Under the pieces are notes generated by a model. That model did no database searches. It saw only the letters and a program-made list of their open reading frames with translations, and was not told the DNA's origin. A stretch of 64,000 nt of DNA from Neorhizobium petrolearium. GTDB taxonomy: Bacteria > Pseudomonadota > Alphaproteobacteria > Rhizobiales > Rhizobiaceae. The position numbers and the translations under genes were made by a program. Of the stretch, positions 33,755 through 43,545 are shown piece after piece (position 1 is the stretch's first letter; each line of letters opens with the position of its first letter). The DNA lies in assembly GCF_017873175.1 (NCBI RefSeq), contig NZ_JAGGJW010000011.1:1-64000 (forward strand), read 5' to 3'.

Positions 33755-34498
33755 ATGGCGAATCCCGAACTTGCGATCATCCCTCAACATGTTGCCATCA
33801 TCATGGATGGCAATGGCCGCTGGGCCAACAAGCGCGGGCTTCCCCGCACCGTCGGGCACAGCAAAGGAGTGGAAGCAGTCCGGGAAACGGTGCGCGCCGC
33901 AGGCGAGGCTGGCGTCAAATATCTGACATTGTTTGCCTTTTCCTCGGAGAACTGGAGCCGCCCTGAATCCGAAGTGAACGATCTTCTAGGCCTTCTGCGC
34001 CGCTTTATCCGCCGCGATCTCGCCGAACTTCATCGCGAGAATGTTCGCATCCGGGTGATCGGCGAGCGCGATGAACTCCAGGGCGACATTCTGCCGTTGC
34101 TGGTGGAGGCCGAAGAGACGACGCGGTTCAATACGGCTCTCACGCTCGTCATCGCTTTCAATTATGGCGCGAGAAACGAGATCGCCCGTGCGGTCGCCAA
34201 GCTTGCCCGCGACGTGGAGGCTGGCCTGTTGACGGCGGCCGATATCGATGCCGATCGGATCAGCGAGAGCCTGGACACTGCCGGCATTCCCGATCCCGAT
34301 CTCATCATCCGCACGAGCGGCGAGGAGCGGCTCTCGAACTTCCTTTTGTGGCAGGCCGCCTATTCCGAACTGGTCTTCCTCCCGGAATACTGGCCTGATT
34401 TCGACCGCAAGCTCTTCTATGATGCCCTCAGGATTTTCGCGTCGCGCGACCGGCGTTTCGGCGGCTTGTCGAACCAGACCGCCGCAGTGGTCGGTTGA
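33755..34498 (+). CDS. uppS: Isoprenyl transferase (undecaprenyl diphosphate synthase)
   Basis: This makes the C55 lipid carrier for peptidoglycan and O-antigen. The active site is PQHVAIIMDGNGRWANKRGL with the catalytic Asp in MDGNGRWA. Later motifs are LTLFAFSSENWSRPESEV, IAFNYGARNEIARA and DLIIRTSGEERLSNFLLWQA. It has 247 residues. Its TGA shares its A with the ATG of cdsA (TGATG). Confidence 0.96.
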   Translation: MANPELAIIPQHVAIIMDGNGRWANKRGLPRTVGHSKGVEAVRETVRAAGEAGVKYLTLFAFSSENWSRPESEVNDLLGLLRRFIRRDLAELHRENVRIRVIGERDELQGDILPLLVEAEETTRFNTALTLVIAFNYGARNEIARAVAKLARDVEAGLLTAADIDADRISESLDTAGIPDPDLIIRTSGEERLSNFLLWQAAYSELVFLPEYWPDFDRKLFYDALRIFASRDRRFGGLSNQTAAVVG

Positions 34499-35331
34499 TG
34501 AGCCCGGAACTCAAACGCCGCATCGTTTCCGGCCTGGTTCTTGCGGTGGTCGTGCTTGCGGCCACCTGGTATGGCGGTTTTTCCTTCCGCGCGTTGGCGG
34601 CGGTGATCGCAATCCTGATCTATTACGAATGGTCGACGATAACCAAACTTGCCGAACGCGATTTTTCGGCAAATGCCTTCGGCTGGGTCGCGATCCTTCT
34701 GGTCGCCTACAATATCGTCTTCGGTGAAAGGGATCTGGCGATCCCCCTTCTGGGCGGCGCTGCGATCACGGCCATTCTCCTCGTGCTGTGGCGCAAGGGA
34801 AGCTGGTGGTTGCCGGGCGGCATCGTGTATGGCGGCCTGAGCGGGATATCGCTCGCCGCAATTCGGGCCGACGATCAGGCCGGGTTCGTTGCGACGCTCT
34901 TTATTTTTGCCGTCGTTTGGGCAACCGACATCTTCGCCTATTTTGTCGGTCGGGCGTTGCAGGGACCGAAACTGGCGCCAAGGATCTCGCCGGGAAAGAC
35001 GTGGTCGGGTGCGATCGGTGGTACCGTTTCCGCTGCAATCGCGAGCTCGGCGGTGGCGCTGGTCGTCTTTTCGCGGCTGTCCCTCTGGACCGTGGCGATT
35101 TCGATCCTGCTGTCCGTCACCAGCCAGATCGGTGATCTTTTTGAATCCTTCATCAAGCGCCGGTTCGGCGTGAAGGATTCGAGCCATCTCATTCCGGGAC
35201 ATGGCGGTGTCATGGACCGTGTCGACGGCCTCGTTTTCGCCTGTTTCGCAGCGTTTCTGTTGACTCTTGTTTACTCGGCCTCGACGGGCCATCTTGGTAT
35301 ATCGGTTGCTGCCTTCCTTTTCGGTTTTTGA
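34498..35331 (+). CDS. cdsA: Phosphatidate cytidylyltransferase
   Basis: It forms CDP-diacylglycerol from CTP and phosphatidic acid for phospholipid synthesis. The 277-residue membrane protein has about eight hydrophobic segments and the family signature near the C-terminus, SQIGDLFESFIKRRFGVKDS followed by HLIPGHGGVMDRVDGLVFA. It starts in the uppS stop and is followed 39 bases later by rseP. Confidence 0.95.
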   Translation: MSPELKRRIVSGLVLAVVVLAATWYGGFSFRALAAVIAILIYYEWSTITKLAERDFSANAFGWVAILLVAYNIVFGERDLAIPLLGGAAITAILLVLWRKGSWWLPGGIVYGGLSGISLAAIRADDQAGFVATLFIFAVVWATDIFAYFVGRALQGPKLAPRISPGKTWSGAIGGTVSAAIASSAVALVVFSRLSLWTVAISILLSVTSQIGDLFESFIKRRFGVKDSSHLIPGHGGVMDRVDGLVFACFAAFLLTLVYSASTGHLGISVAAFLFGF

Positions 35332-35370
35332 AGGCGCTGCCACCGGTAGAATATTGAAACGGAAACTTTG

Positions 35371-36492
35371 ATGGCCCTCCTCAGCTTCATCACCGGCTAC
35401 ATCATCCCCTTCATACTCGTCCTGTCGCTGCTCGTTTTCGTGCATGAGATGGGCCATTACCTCGTCGGCCGCTGGTGCGGCATTCGAGCCACCGCCTTTT
35501 CGGTCGGTTTCGGTCCGGAACTTGCGGGGTTTACCGATCGTCGTGGCACGCGGTGGAAGATCTCCGCTATCCCTCTCGGGGGGTATGTGAAGTTCTTCGG
35601 CGATGAGGATGCGGCGAGCCTGCCGGATGCGAGCGGGCTTCAGGGGATGACTGAGGAAGAGAGGGCCCAGACGCTGGCCGGGGCGAAATTGTGGAAGAGG
35701 GCGGCGACTGTCGCGGCCGGCCCGATCGCCAACTTTATCCTTGCGATTGCGATCTTCGCAGTCCTGTTCAGCGTTTACGGCAAGGTCGTTGCCGATCCGG
35801 TGGTTGCCGAAGTGCAGCCGGATAGCGCCGCTCTGGCGGCCGGCGTTGAGCCCGGTGATCGACTGGTGGCGCTTGACGGCTCGCGCATCCGCACCTTCGA
35901 CGACGTGCGGCGTTATGTCAGTGTCAGGCCCGAGACCCCGATCGTCGTGACGGTCGAGCGCAACGGTCAGGATATTGACCTGCCGATGGTCCCCAAGCGG
36001 ACGGAAATCACCGACCAGTTCGGCAACAAGGTCGAGCTTGGCCTGATCGGCATCGTAACCAACGAGGAGCGCGGCAATTTCCGGGTCGAGAGCTTCACGC
36101 CGCTGCAGGCGGTGGCAGAAGGTGTCACGGAGACCGGGCATATCATCACGGGCACTTTCCGCTATATCGGCAACCTGGTGACCGGCCGCATGAAGGCCGA
36201 TCAGCTCGGAGGGCCGGTGCGCGTCGCCCAGGCATCCGGACAGATGGCGACGCTCGGCTTTGCCGCCGTGATCCAGCTTGCGGCCGTTCTTTCCGTATCG
36301 ATCGGGCTTCTCAATCTGATGCCTGTCCCGGTTCTGGACGGTGGACATCTCGTTTTCTATGCCATAGAGGCAGTGCGTGGCAGACCGCTGGGAGCCGGTG
36401 CTCAGGAGATGGCTTTTCGCATCGGACTTGCCATGGTGCTGAGCCTGATGGTTTTCGCGACCTTCAACGACATCAGCAACCTGATCGGCTGA
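35371..36492 (+). CDS. rseP: RIP metalloprotease RseP (site-2 protease)
   Basis: This intramembrane zinc protease cleaves signal peptides and anti-sigma factors. The zinc motif HEMGH is at residues 25-29, and the second site, NLMPVPVLDGGHLVFY, is near the C-terminus. A PDZ domain lies between (VEPGDRLVALDGSRIRTFDD). At 373 residues it is shorter than the E. coli enzyme of about 450, consistent with a single PDZ domain. The ATG at 35371 is preferred to the TTG three bases before. Confidence 0.95.
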   Translation: MALLSFITGYIIPFILVLSLLVFVHEMGHYLVGRWCGIRATAFSVGFGPELAGFTDRRGTRWKISAIPLGGYVKFFGDEDAASLPDASGLQGMTEEERAQTLAGAKLWKRAATVAAGPIANFILAIAIFAVLFSVYGKVVADPVVAEVQPDSAALAAGVEPGDRLVALDGSRIRTFDDVRRYVSVRPETPIVVTVERNGQDIDLPMVPKRTEITDQFGNKVELGLIGIVTNEERGNFRVESFTPLQAVAEGVTETGHIITGTFRYIGNLVTGRMKADQLGGPVRVAQASGQMATLGFAAVIQLAAVLSVSIGLLNLMPVPVLDGGHLVFYAIEAVRGRPLGAGAQEMAFRIGLAMVLSLMVFATFNDISNLIG

Positions 36493-36691
36493 TGTCCTTC
36501 AAATAATGAAGGAAACTGTTTATTCACCATGTTTCCAACTGTTGCGTGGCGATTGGGTCACGCATGAGAAGGAAGTAAACAGAAATTAACGCGATCGCTT
36601 GCTTGTAGGGCAAAAGAAGGTAAAACGACACACGTGGCCGGAGTCGGGCTCCCACCCGGTGAGGGACAACGGGAAAAGGTAAGAATTGAAA

Positions 36692-39055
36692 ATGAAGGCT
36701 GGTTCAAAGTTCTTGAACGCAGTGTCGGCGGTTGCGCTGTCTGCTAGTGTTGTTGCATCGGGCGCAGGTGTACTGGTACTTGCTTCCGCACCTTCTGCCG
36801 AAGCGGCGGTAATCCGGAGCGTCCAGGTTCGGGGCGCACAGCGGGCGGGCGAGGAAGCCGTTCGTTCCAATCTGACGATCCGTCCCGGTGTCTCCTTTTC
36901 CAACAATGACATCGACGAATCCGTACGCCGGCTCTATTCAACCGGCTACTTCTCCGATGTGCGTATAAGCGTTTCCGGCAGCACGCTGGTCGTTACGGTG
37001 AGCGAGAATCAGCTGATCAACCAGGTCGTGTTCAACGGCAACCGCAAGATCAAGGACGACAAGCTGCAGACGGTGGTGCAGACGCAGCCGCTCGGTCCTT
37101 ACAGCGAGACGATGATCAATGCCGATATCGAGCGCATCCGCGAAGCCTACCGGGCGATCGGTCGTGACGATGTGGAGGTCACCACGCAGACCGCACCGGT
37201 CGGCGAGGGCCGTGTCAATCTTGCCTTCGTGATCAACGAAGGTGACCGCACGAAGATTGCCGACATCAATTTCGTCGGCAACCAGGCTTACGGTGACGGC
37301 CGCCTGAAATCCGTGATCATCACGAAGGAATCCGGTCCGCTGTCTTTCCTGACCCGCAAGGATATTTATAGCGAGGACAAGCTGCGCGCCGACGAGGATG
37401 CGCTGCGTCAGTTCTATTACAATCACGGCTATCCGGATTTCCGGGTGATTTCCTCGAGTGCCGAACTCGACGAGTCGACCAACAAATACAACATCACCTT
37501 CACCGTCGAGGAAGGTCAGCGTTACCAGTACGGTAACATCGGGGTCGAATCCACCGTCGAAGGCGTCAGCGGCGAGGATCTCCAGGGGCTCGTCGAGACT
37601 CGCCAAGGCGGCACTTACGATGCGCGCGAGATCCAGAAGACGATGGAAGGGATTTCCCGGCGCGTTGCCGCGGCCGGTTATCCGTTCGCTCGTGTCACTC
37701 CGCGTGGCGACCGCAATATGGAAAACCACACGATCGGCGTCACCTATCTCGTTGATCAGGGCGAGCGTGCTTATGTCGAGCGCATCGAGGTTCGCGGCAA
37801 CACCCGCACCCGTGACTACGTGATCCGCCGTGAGTTCGATTTCAGCGAAGGCGATGCCTTCAACCAGGAAATGATCTCGCGCGCCAAGCGTCGCCTGGAA
37901 GCGCTGGGTTATTTCACGAAGGTCAACATCTCGACGACGCAGGGTAGCGCATCCGACCGGGTGGTCGTCGTGGTCGATGTGGAAGACCAGCCGACCGGCT
38001 CGTTCGGTATCGGTGCCGGCTATTCCGCAGGGGGCGACGGCTTCATCCTGGAGGCCTCTGTCGAAGAGAAGAACTTCCTGGGGCGCGGACAGTTCATCCG
38101 CGTTGCGGTTGGCGGCGGTCTCGACGATGCCCGCACCTACAATATCTCGTTCACCGAGCCCTATTTCCTGGGTTACCGTCTGGCCGCGGGCTTCGACCTC
38201 TTCAAGAGCTCCACGTCATCGAACGATTATTACGACTACGAGGAACAGGGCGTCACCTTGCGCGTCACGGCGCCGATCACCGAGGATCTGGCGACGACGT
38301 TCCGCTACACCTACAAGGAAATCAAATACGACAACGACGGCGCTTTCGGGGCCGATGGGCGGCCGTTCACGACCGACGACAACGTTTCGTATCCTTATGC
38401 CGCGATGATCGACGAGGGAACCTTTGTCCAGTCGTCGATCTCGCAGACGCTGACTTACAACACGCTCGACAGCCAGACGCTGCCGCGCGAGGGTATCTAT
38501 GCAACGATCACGCACGAATATGCGGGTCTTGGCGGCGATTCCGATTTCTACAAGATTTCCGGACGCGCCCGTTATTTCCAGACGCTGTCGACGGAAGCGG
38601 ACCTGATCGGCTCGATCGCGGTCGGTGCCGGTCACGTTGTCTCGACGGGTGACGACCTGCACGTCTTCGATCAGTTCACGATCGGCGGTCGCCAGATTCG
38701 TGGCTTCGAGAACGACGGTATCGGTCCGCGCACGGTCGATCATGGCAATCCGCTGGGCGGCACGACCTACTTCACGGCCTCGGCTGAAATGTCGATGCCG
38801 ATGCCGGCTTTCCCGGAGGATTTCGGTCTGCGCGCCGCTGTCTTCGCGGATGCCGGTACGCTTTACGGCAATGACGTCAACCTGGGTACCAGCACCGCGC
38901 AGGGTACGGGCATGTCATGGCGCGCATCCGTCGGCGTCGGCGTCATGTGGGCATCGCCATTCGGTAATATCCGCTTCGATTACGCCAAGCCGGTCGCCAA
39001 GGAAGACTTCGACGAAACCCAGGAATTCCGGTTCAGCATGGCGAACCAGTTCTGA
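36692..39055 (+). CDS. bamA: Outer membrane protein assembly factor BamA
   Basis: This is the Omp85 core of the machine that inserts beta-barrel proteins. A signal peptide ends near AEA-AVIR. Five POTRA repeats follow (for example GVSFSNNDIDESVRRLYSTG and VVFNGNRKIKDDKL), then the barrel, with SFTEPYFLGYRLAAGFDLF, the IRGF-type motif GRQIRGFENDGIGP, and a terminal Phe (FRFSMANQF). 787 residues is normal. TTG 36686, closer to AAAGGTAAG, is an alternative start. Confidence 0.96.
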   Translation: MKAGSKFLNAVSAVALSASVVASGAGVLVLASAPSAEAAVIRSVQVRGAQRAGEEAVRSNLTIRPGVSFSNNDIDESVRRLYSTGYFSDVRISVSGSTLVVTVSENQLINQVVFNGNRKIKDDKLQTVVQTQPLGPYSETMINADIERIREAYRAIGRDDVEVTTQTAPVGEGRVNLAFVINEGDRTKIADINFVGNQAYGDGRLKSVIITKESGPLSFLTRKDIYSEDKLRADEDALRQFYYNHGYPDFRVISSSAELDESTNKYNITFTVEEGQRYQYGNIGVESTVEGVSGEDLQGLVETRQGGTYDAREIQKTMEGISRRVAAAGYPFARVTPRGDRNMENHTIGVTYLVDQGERAYVERIEVRGNTRTRDYVIRREFDFSEGDAFNQEMISRAKRRLEALGYFTKVNISTTQGSASDRVVVVVDVEDQPTGSFGIGAGYSAGGDGFILEASVEEKNFLGRGQFIRVAVGGGLDDARTYNISFTEPYFLGYRLAAGFDLFKSSTSSNDYYDYEEQGVTLRVTAPITEDLATTFRYTYKEIKYDNDGAFGADGRPFTTDDNVSYPYAAMIDEGTFVQSSISQTLTYNTLDSQTLPREGIYATITHEYAGLGGDSDFYKISGRARYFQTLSTEADLIGSIAVGAGHVVSTGDDLHVFDQFTIGGRQIRGFENDGIGPRTVDHGNPLGGTTYFTASAEMSMPMPAFPEDFGLRAAVFADAGTLYGNDVNLGTSTAQGTGMSWRASVGVGVMWASPFGNIRFDYAKPVAKEDFDETQEFRFSMANQF

Positions 39056-39106
39056 TCGTTTCCGCCCGCGACGGTGGGCGGAAATCTGTTCTGGAGTTCT
39101 GGCTTT

Positions 39107-40174
39107 ATGGACCCCAATGAATTCTTTCCGCCCCATGATGGCATGAGCCTGCGTGAGCTGGCCGTCCGTCTTGGGGCCGAGTTGCTTGATGAAAGTGCCG
39201 GCGGCCGGATGATCCATTCGGTGTCGCCGGTTGCGCGGGCGGGTGAAGGGCAGATCTGTTATATCCTGTCTCGCAAGAGCCGGCATGAACTCGAGACCTG
39301 CCGGGCGTCCGCGATTCTCTGCGAGTCGGCCATCAGCGCAATCGTTCCCGACCATATTCCTGTCTTGTTGACCAAGACGCCGCATACGGCCTTCGCGCAG
39401 GCCGGAGCGATCCTGCACCCGCAGGCAATGCGGCCGGCGCCGGTTACGTCATCGCCGCCGGGCATTTCGCCTGCGGCTTTCGTCGATCCCACGGCAAAGC
39501 TGGAGCCGGGGGTTGAAGTCGAGCCTATGGCCGTGATTGGTGCTCGGGCGGAGATCGGCAGCGGAACGCGGATCGGCGCGGGCAGCGTTGTCGGCGCTGA
39601 CGTCAAGATCGGCCGGGATTGCACGATTGCCGCAGGCGCGAGCGTCTTCGTGGCCCTGATCGGCAATAATGTCATCATTCACAACGGGGCCCGCATCGGG
39701 CAGGACGGGTTTGGTTACGCGCCGGGTCCGAGGGGCATGCTGAAGATCGTGCAGATCGGCCGCGTGATCATCCAGGACAATGTGGAGATCGGTGCCAACA
39801 CGACTGTCGATCGTGGGGCGATGGACGATACGGTGATCGGCGAAGGAACCAAGATCGACAACCAGGTTCAGATCGCGCATAACGTCCGCATCGGTCGCCA
39901 TTGCGGCATCGCCGCAGGCGCGGGCATCGCGGGCTCCACGAAGATCGGCAACGGTGTATTGATCGGCGGCGCGTCTGGCATTAATGGCCATATCACCATC
40001 GGCGATGGAGCCCAGATTGCCGCGATGAGCGGTGTGGTCGCCAATGTTCCGCCGGGTCTGGTCTATGGCGGTATTCCGGCCCGGCCGATGAAGGATTTCT
40101 TGCGGGACATGGCCGAGATCATGGCGCGGTCGGATGAGCGGGCAAAGCGCAAAGGAGAAAAGAAGAATGACTGA
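39107..40174 (+). CDS. lpxD: UDP-3-O-(3-hydroxyacyl)glucosamine N-acyltransferase
   Basis: It performs the third step of lipid A synthesis. An N-terminal uridine-binding domain (MDPNEFFPPHDGMSLRELAV) is followed by hexapeptide repeats (VEVEPMAVIGARAEIGSGTR, then IGNNVIIHNGARIGQDGFGY, where the His serves catalysis nearby in IAHNVRIGRHCGIA). It has 355 residues from the ATG at 39107. Its 3' end overlaps fabZ by eight bases. Confidence 0.96.
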   Translation: MDPNEFFPPHDGMSLRELAVRLGAELLDESAGGRMIHSVSPVARAGEGQICYILSRKSRHELETCRASAILCESAISAIVPDHIPVLLTKTPHTAFAQAGAILHPQAMRPAPVTSSPPGISPAAFVDPTAKLEPGVEVEPMAVIGARAEIGSGTRIGAGSVVGADVKIGRDCTIAAGASVFVALIGNNVIIHNGARIGQDGFGYAPGPRGMLKIVQIGRVIIQDNVEIGANTTVDRGAMDDTVIGEGTKIDNQVQIAHNVRIGRHCGIAAGAGIAGSTKIGNGVLIGGASGINGHITIGDGAQIAAMSGVVANVPPGLVYGGIPARPMKDFLRDMAEIMARSDERAKRKGEKKND

Positions 40175-40631
40175 TGAGACCAAGCCGGAGCTCGGCGCGG
40201 CCGACATTCAGGAAATCATGAAGCTGCTGCCGCACCGCTATCCTTTCCTGTTGGTCGACAAGATCATTGAGATCGATGGCGACAATTCCGCTATCGGCAT
40301 CAAGAACGTAACCGCCAGCGAACCGCATTTCACCGGCCATTTCCCGGATCGGCCGATCATGCCGGGCGTTCTGTTGATCGAGGGCATGGCTCAGACTGCC
40401 GGCGCCATATGTGCGCGGAAGGAAGGCGAGGGCGGCTACCTCGTCTATTTCATGACCATCGACAACGCCCGTTTCCGCAAGCCGGTCGTGCCGGGTGATC
40501 GGGTCGAATACCATGTCATCAAGCAGAAGCAGCGCGGCAATATCTGGAAATTCCATTGCGACGCCAAGGTCGATGGAGCGCTTGTTGCGGAAGCCGATAT
40601 CGGCGCGATGATGCGTAAGGGCGGCGAATGA
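40167..40631 (+). CDS. fabZ: 3-hydroxyacyl-ACP dehydratase FabZ
   Basis: It dehydrates 3-hydroxyacyl-ACP in fatty-acid elongation and competes with LpxA for 3-hydroxymyristoyl-ACP. The hot-dog fold has LLPHRYPFLLVDKIIEIDGD, the catalytic His in SEPHFTGHFPDRPIMPGV and the Glu in EGMAQTAGA. The 154 residues start at ATG 40167 within the lpxD end. The stop overlaps the lpxA ATG. Confidence 0.96.
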   Translation: MTDETKPELGAADIQEIMKLLPHRYPFLLVDKIIEIDGDNSAIGIKNVTASEPHFTGHFPDRPIMPGVLLIEGMAQTAGAICARKEGEGGYLVYFMTIDNARFRKPVVPGDRVEYHVIKQKQRGNIWKFHCDAKVDGALVAEADIGAMMRKGGE

Positions 40632-41443
40632 GCAAGATCGCTGCCAGCGCGCGCATCCATCCGCTTGCGGTGGTCGAAGACGGCGCCGTCATCGGGGAGA
40701 ATGTCGTCGTCGGCCCGTTCTCGCATGTCGGTCCGCGCGTCGTGCTGAAGGATGGTGTCGAGCTGATTTCCCATGCGGTGGTCACCGGCAATACGGAGAT
40801 CGGCCGCAATTGCCGCATTTTTCCGATGGCGGTGATTGGCGGGGTTTCGCAAAGTCTTCATGAGGCCGGCGAGAATTCCTCGCTGATGGTCGGCGACAAC
40901 TGCACCATTCGCGAAGGCGTCACCATGAACTGCGGCACGGTCGGCGGTGGCGGCAAGACCGTTGTCGGCAACAATTGCCTGTTTCTCGCAAATTCCCATG
41001 TCGCCCATGATTGCCAGCTCGGCAACGATATCATCATGTCCAACAATGTCATGTTGGCGGGGCATGTGTATGTGGCGGATCGCGCCATCCTCGGCGGCGG
41101 CTGCGCCGTGCACCAGTTCACCCGCATCGGCCGACAGGCCTTTATCGGCGGGCTTTCGGCCGTGAATTACGATGTCATTCCGTATGGCATGCTGAACGGC
41201 AATCCGGGCGTGCTCGGCGGGTTGAACGTGGTCGGCATGACGCGTGCCGGCATCGAACGTTCGACCATCCACGCGGTGCGACGTGCCTTCAAGCAGATAT
41301 TCGAAGGCGAGGGCAATATCCGCACCAATGCAGCGGCGATCCGTGATGAATATGCCGACTGCAAGGAAGTGATCGAGATTCTTGATTTTATCGCGGCCGA
41401 CAGCGACCGCGCTCTCTCTTCTCCCTTCCGCGGCAAGGGCTGA
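40628..41443 (+). CDS. lpxA: UDP-N-acetylglucosamine O-acyltransferase
   Basis: This is the first enzyme of lipid A synthesis. The left-handed helix of hexapeptides (KIAASARIHPLAVVEDGAVI, IGENVVVGPFSHVGP) carries the catalytic His in NSHVAHDCQLGN, and the helical C-terminus follows INYDVIPYGMLNGNPG-type sequence. The 271 residues begin at an ATGA overlap with fabZ. lpxI starts seven bases later. Confidence 0.96.
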   Translation: MSKIAASARIHPLAVVEDGAVIGENVVVGPFSHVGPRVVLKDGVELISHAVVTGNTEIGRNCRIFPMAVIGGVSQSLHEAGENSSLMVGDNCTIREGVTMNCGTVGGGGKTVVGNNCLFLANSHVAHDCQLGNDIIMSNNVMLAGHVYVADRAILGGGCAVHQFTRIGRQAFIGGLSAVNYDVIPYGMLNGNPGVLGGLNVVGMTRAGIERSTIHAVRRAFKQIFEGEGNIRTNAAAIRDEYADCKEVIEILDFIAADSDRALSSPFRGKG

Positions 41444-41449
41444 TCTGCC

Positions 41450-42340
41450 GTGCCGGACCTTGCGCCGAAGGGCCGGCTGGCGATCATCGCCGGAAACGGA
41501 TTCCTGCCGGTCCACCTGGCGGAGGCTGCACGTGCGACCGGTGAAAACCCCTTTGTCATTCCGCTGCGCAACGAGTCCAACCAGCGGTTTGACGGCTTCG
41601 AGACTGCCACGGCCAGCATTGCCGACATCGTCGGCTTTGACCGGATTTTCCGCGAGAAAGGCATCGATCGCGTCGTGCTTTCCGGCGGGGTTACCCGGCG
41701 GCCGGACTGGCGCGACATTCGCCCCAATTGGAAGGCGCTGCGCAAGCTGCCGCAACTGGTCCGCACGCTGGTCTCCGGCGGCGACGACGCGCTGCTGCAG
41801 GCGGCGATCGGTATCATCGAGGCGCAGGGTTGCCGGGTGATCGGCGCGCATGAGATTGCTCCCGGGTTGCTAGCAAGAACCGGGCCGCTTGGCGCCCACA
41901 AGCCTTCCGAAGAGGATTGTCGCGATATCGAAATGGCTTCGGAGGCGGCCCGGCGCTTAGGCGAACTCGATATCGGCCAGGGCGCGGTGAGCGTCGGCGG
42001 CCGCGTGGTTGCGCTCGAAGGTGTGGAGGGCACGGACCGCATGCTGGAGCGGGTCGCCACCTTGCGCTCCGAGGGACGTATTTCAGCGCGTCGGAGAGGA
42101 GTGCTGGTCAAACTCTGCAAACCGCAGCAGGATATGCGCGCAGATCTTCCCGCAATTGGCCCTTCGACCGTCGAGAAAGCGGTGAAGGCCGGGCTCGCAG
42201 GCATCGCTGTGGAGGCCGGACGTGCGCTGGTGCTGGAGGAGGAGACGATGATCGCTGCCGCGGATGCCGCGGGCATTTTCGTCTTCGGCATCGACCTTGG
42301 TCTCTCGAATTTCGGCCTGCTGAATGGAGGATTGTCATGA
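41450..42340 (+). CDS. lpxI: UDP-2,3-diacylglucosamine diphosphatase LpxI
   Basis: It converts UDP-2,3-diacylglucosamine to lipid X. LpxI (formerly DUF1009) replaces LpxH in Alphaproteobacteria. The conserved segments are GRLAIIAGNGFLPVHLAEAA at the N-terminus, SGGVTRRPDWRDIRPNWKAL, and VLVKLCKPQQDMRADLPAIG with FGIDLGLSNFG at the end. The start is GTG 41450. A 4-base overlap joins it to lpxB. Confidence 0.93.
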   Translation: MPDLAPKGRLAIIAGNGFLPVHLAEAARATGENPFVIPLRNESNQRFDGFETATASIADIVGFDRIFREKGIDRVVLSGGVTRRPDWRDIRPNWKALRKLPQLVRTLVSGGDDALLQAAIGIIEAQGCRVIGAHEIAPGLLARTGPLGAHKPSEEDCRDIEMASEAARRLGELDIGQGAVSVGGRVVALEGVEGTDRMLERVATLRSEGRISARRRGVLVKLCKPQQDMRADLPAIGPSTVEKAVKAGLAGIAVEAGRALVLEEETMIAAADAAGIFVFGIDLGLSNFGLLNGGLS

Positions 42341-43515
42341 GCAGAGCCTTGAAGGTCGGTGTTGTCGCCGGCGAAGTCTCCGGCGATCTTCTGGGGGGCG
42401 ATCTGATTGCGGCGCTGAAGGCGGCTCATGGCGGACCGGTCGAACTGATCGGCGTCGGCGGTGATGCGCTGGCGGCGCAGGGCTTGGCCTCGCTTTTCGA
42501 CTTTTCCGAACTGTCGATCATGGGCCTCACCCAGGTGCTGGCCCGCCTGCCGAACCTGGTTAGAAGGATCAAACAGACGGCCGCGGCGACCGTCGCCGCC
42601 AGACCGGATGTGTTGGTCATCATCGATAGCCCGGATTTCACCCATCGAGTCGCGAAGAAGGTGCGAGCGGCTCTGCCCGATCTGCCGATCATCGACTATG
42701 TCTGCCCGAGCGTCTGGGCATGGAAGGAATATCGCGCCACGGCGATGCTCGCCTATGTCGATCATGTGTTGGCCGTGCTGCCCTTCGAACCGGAGGCGAT
42801 GAAGCGGCTCGGCGGCCCCGAGACGACATTCGTTGGTCATCGGCTGACGGACGATCCGTCGCTGCTCAAGGTGCGCGGCATTCGCGCCGAGCGTCCCGCG
42901 AAGGTAAAGCATCAGGAGAAAACCATCCTGCTTCTGCCGGGCTCGCGATCCGCCGAGATCAAGGCGCTGCTGCCGGTGTTCGGCGAAGCGGCACGGGAAT
43001 TCGTCGCGCGCAACGGCAAGGCACGCTTTCTGCTGCCGACCGTACCGCGCCAGGAAAAACTGGTGCGCGAACTAGCGGCAGCCCTTCCGGTCAAGCCCGA
43101 GATCACCGTAGACGCGGAGAGCAAATGGGCCGCCTTCGCGGAAGCCGATGCGGCGATTGCCGCCTCCGGCACCGTCATTCTCGAGCTCGCCCTCTCGAAC
43201 GTGCCCGTCGTCTCGGCCTACAAGGCGGACTGGCTGATCACGCTGATGTCGAAACGGATCAAGATCTGGTCCGGCGCGCTGCCGAACTTGATTGCCGATT
43301 ATCCCGTGGTGCCGGAATATATCAACGAAGTGGTGCGGCCAGGCAGCCTTTGCCGCTGGGCGGAGCGGCTGTCCAGCAATACCACGCAGCGGTACGCCAT
43401 GATGGAAGGGTTTGATCTGACCTGGCAGCGCCTGCAGGTGCCTGTACCGCCGGGCGAAGCAGCGGCCGGCGTCGTTCTCGAAATTCTGGACAAGAAAAAA
43501 CCCGGCCATCTTTGA
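42337..43515 (+). CDS. lpxB: Lipid A disaccharide synthase
   Basis: It joins lipid X to UDP-diacylglucosamine (GT19 family). The N-terminus is KVGVVAGEVSGDLLGGDLIA. Further conserved parts are YVCPSVWAWKEYRATAMLAY, LLPGSRSAEIKALLPVFGEA and the donor-site AAIAASGTVILELALSNVPV. The 392 residues end in a basic tail whose codons form the left arm of the terminator. It is the last gene of the envelope cluster. Confidence 0.96.
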   Translation: MSRALKVGVVAGEVSGDLLGGDLIAALKAAHGGPVELIGVGGDALAAQGLASLFDFSELSIMGLTQVLARLPNLVRRIKQTAAATVAARPDVLVIIDSPDFTHRVAKKVRAALPDLPIIDYVCPSVWAWKEYRATAMLAYVDHVLAVLPFEPEAMKRLGGPETTFVGHRLTDDPSLLKVRGIRAERPAKVKHQEKTILLLPGSRSAEIKALLPVFGEAAREFVARNGKARFLLPTVPRQEKLVRELAAALPVKPEITVDAESKWAAFAEADAAIAASGTVILELALSNVPVVSAYKADWLITLMSKRIKIWSGALPNLIADYPVVPEYINEVVRPGSLCRWAERLSSNTTQRYAMMEGFDLTWQRLQVPVPPGEAAAGVVLEILDKKKPGHL

Positions 43516-43525
43516 CCGGGTTTTT
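43495..43525. terminator. Bidirectional terminator between lpxB and gltA
   Basis: AAAAAACCCGG and CCGGGTTTTT form a hairpin with A and T runs on both sides, so it can stop transcripts of lpxB (+) and gltA (-). Its left arm lies within the last codons of lpxB. Confidence 0.85.
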
Positions 43526-43545
43526 CATTTCGAATTTGGCTTCGA

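Noticed and set aside
34417..36348. Long minus-strand open frame (643 residues) opposite uppS, cdsA and rseP
   Set aside because: It runs across three well-identified genes and looks like low-complexity His/Arg/Asp-rich shadow sequence. The same applies to 31805-33859 and 52469-54523.
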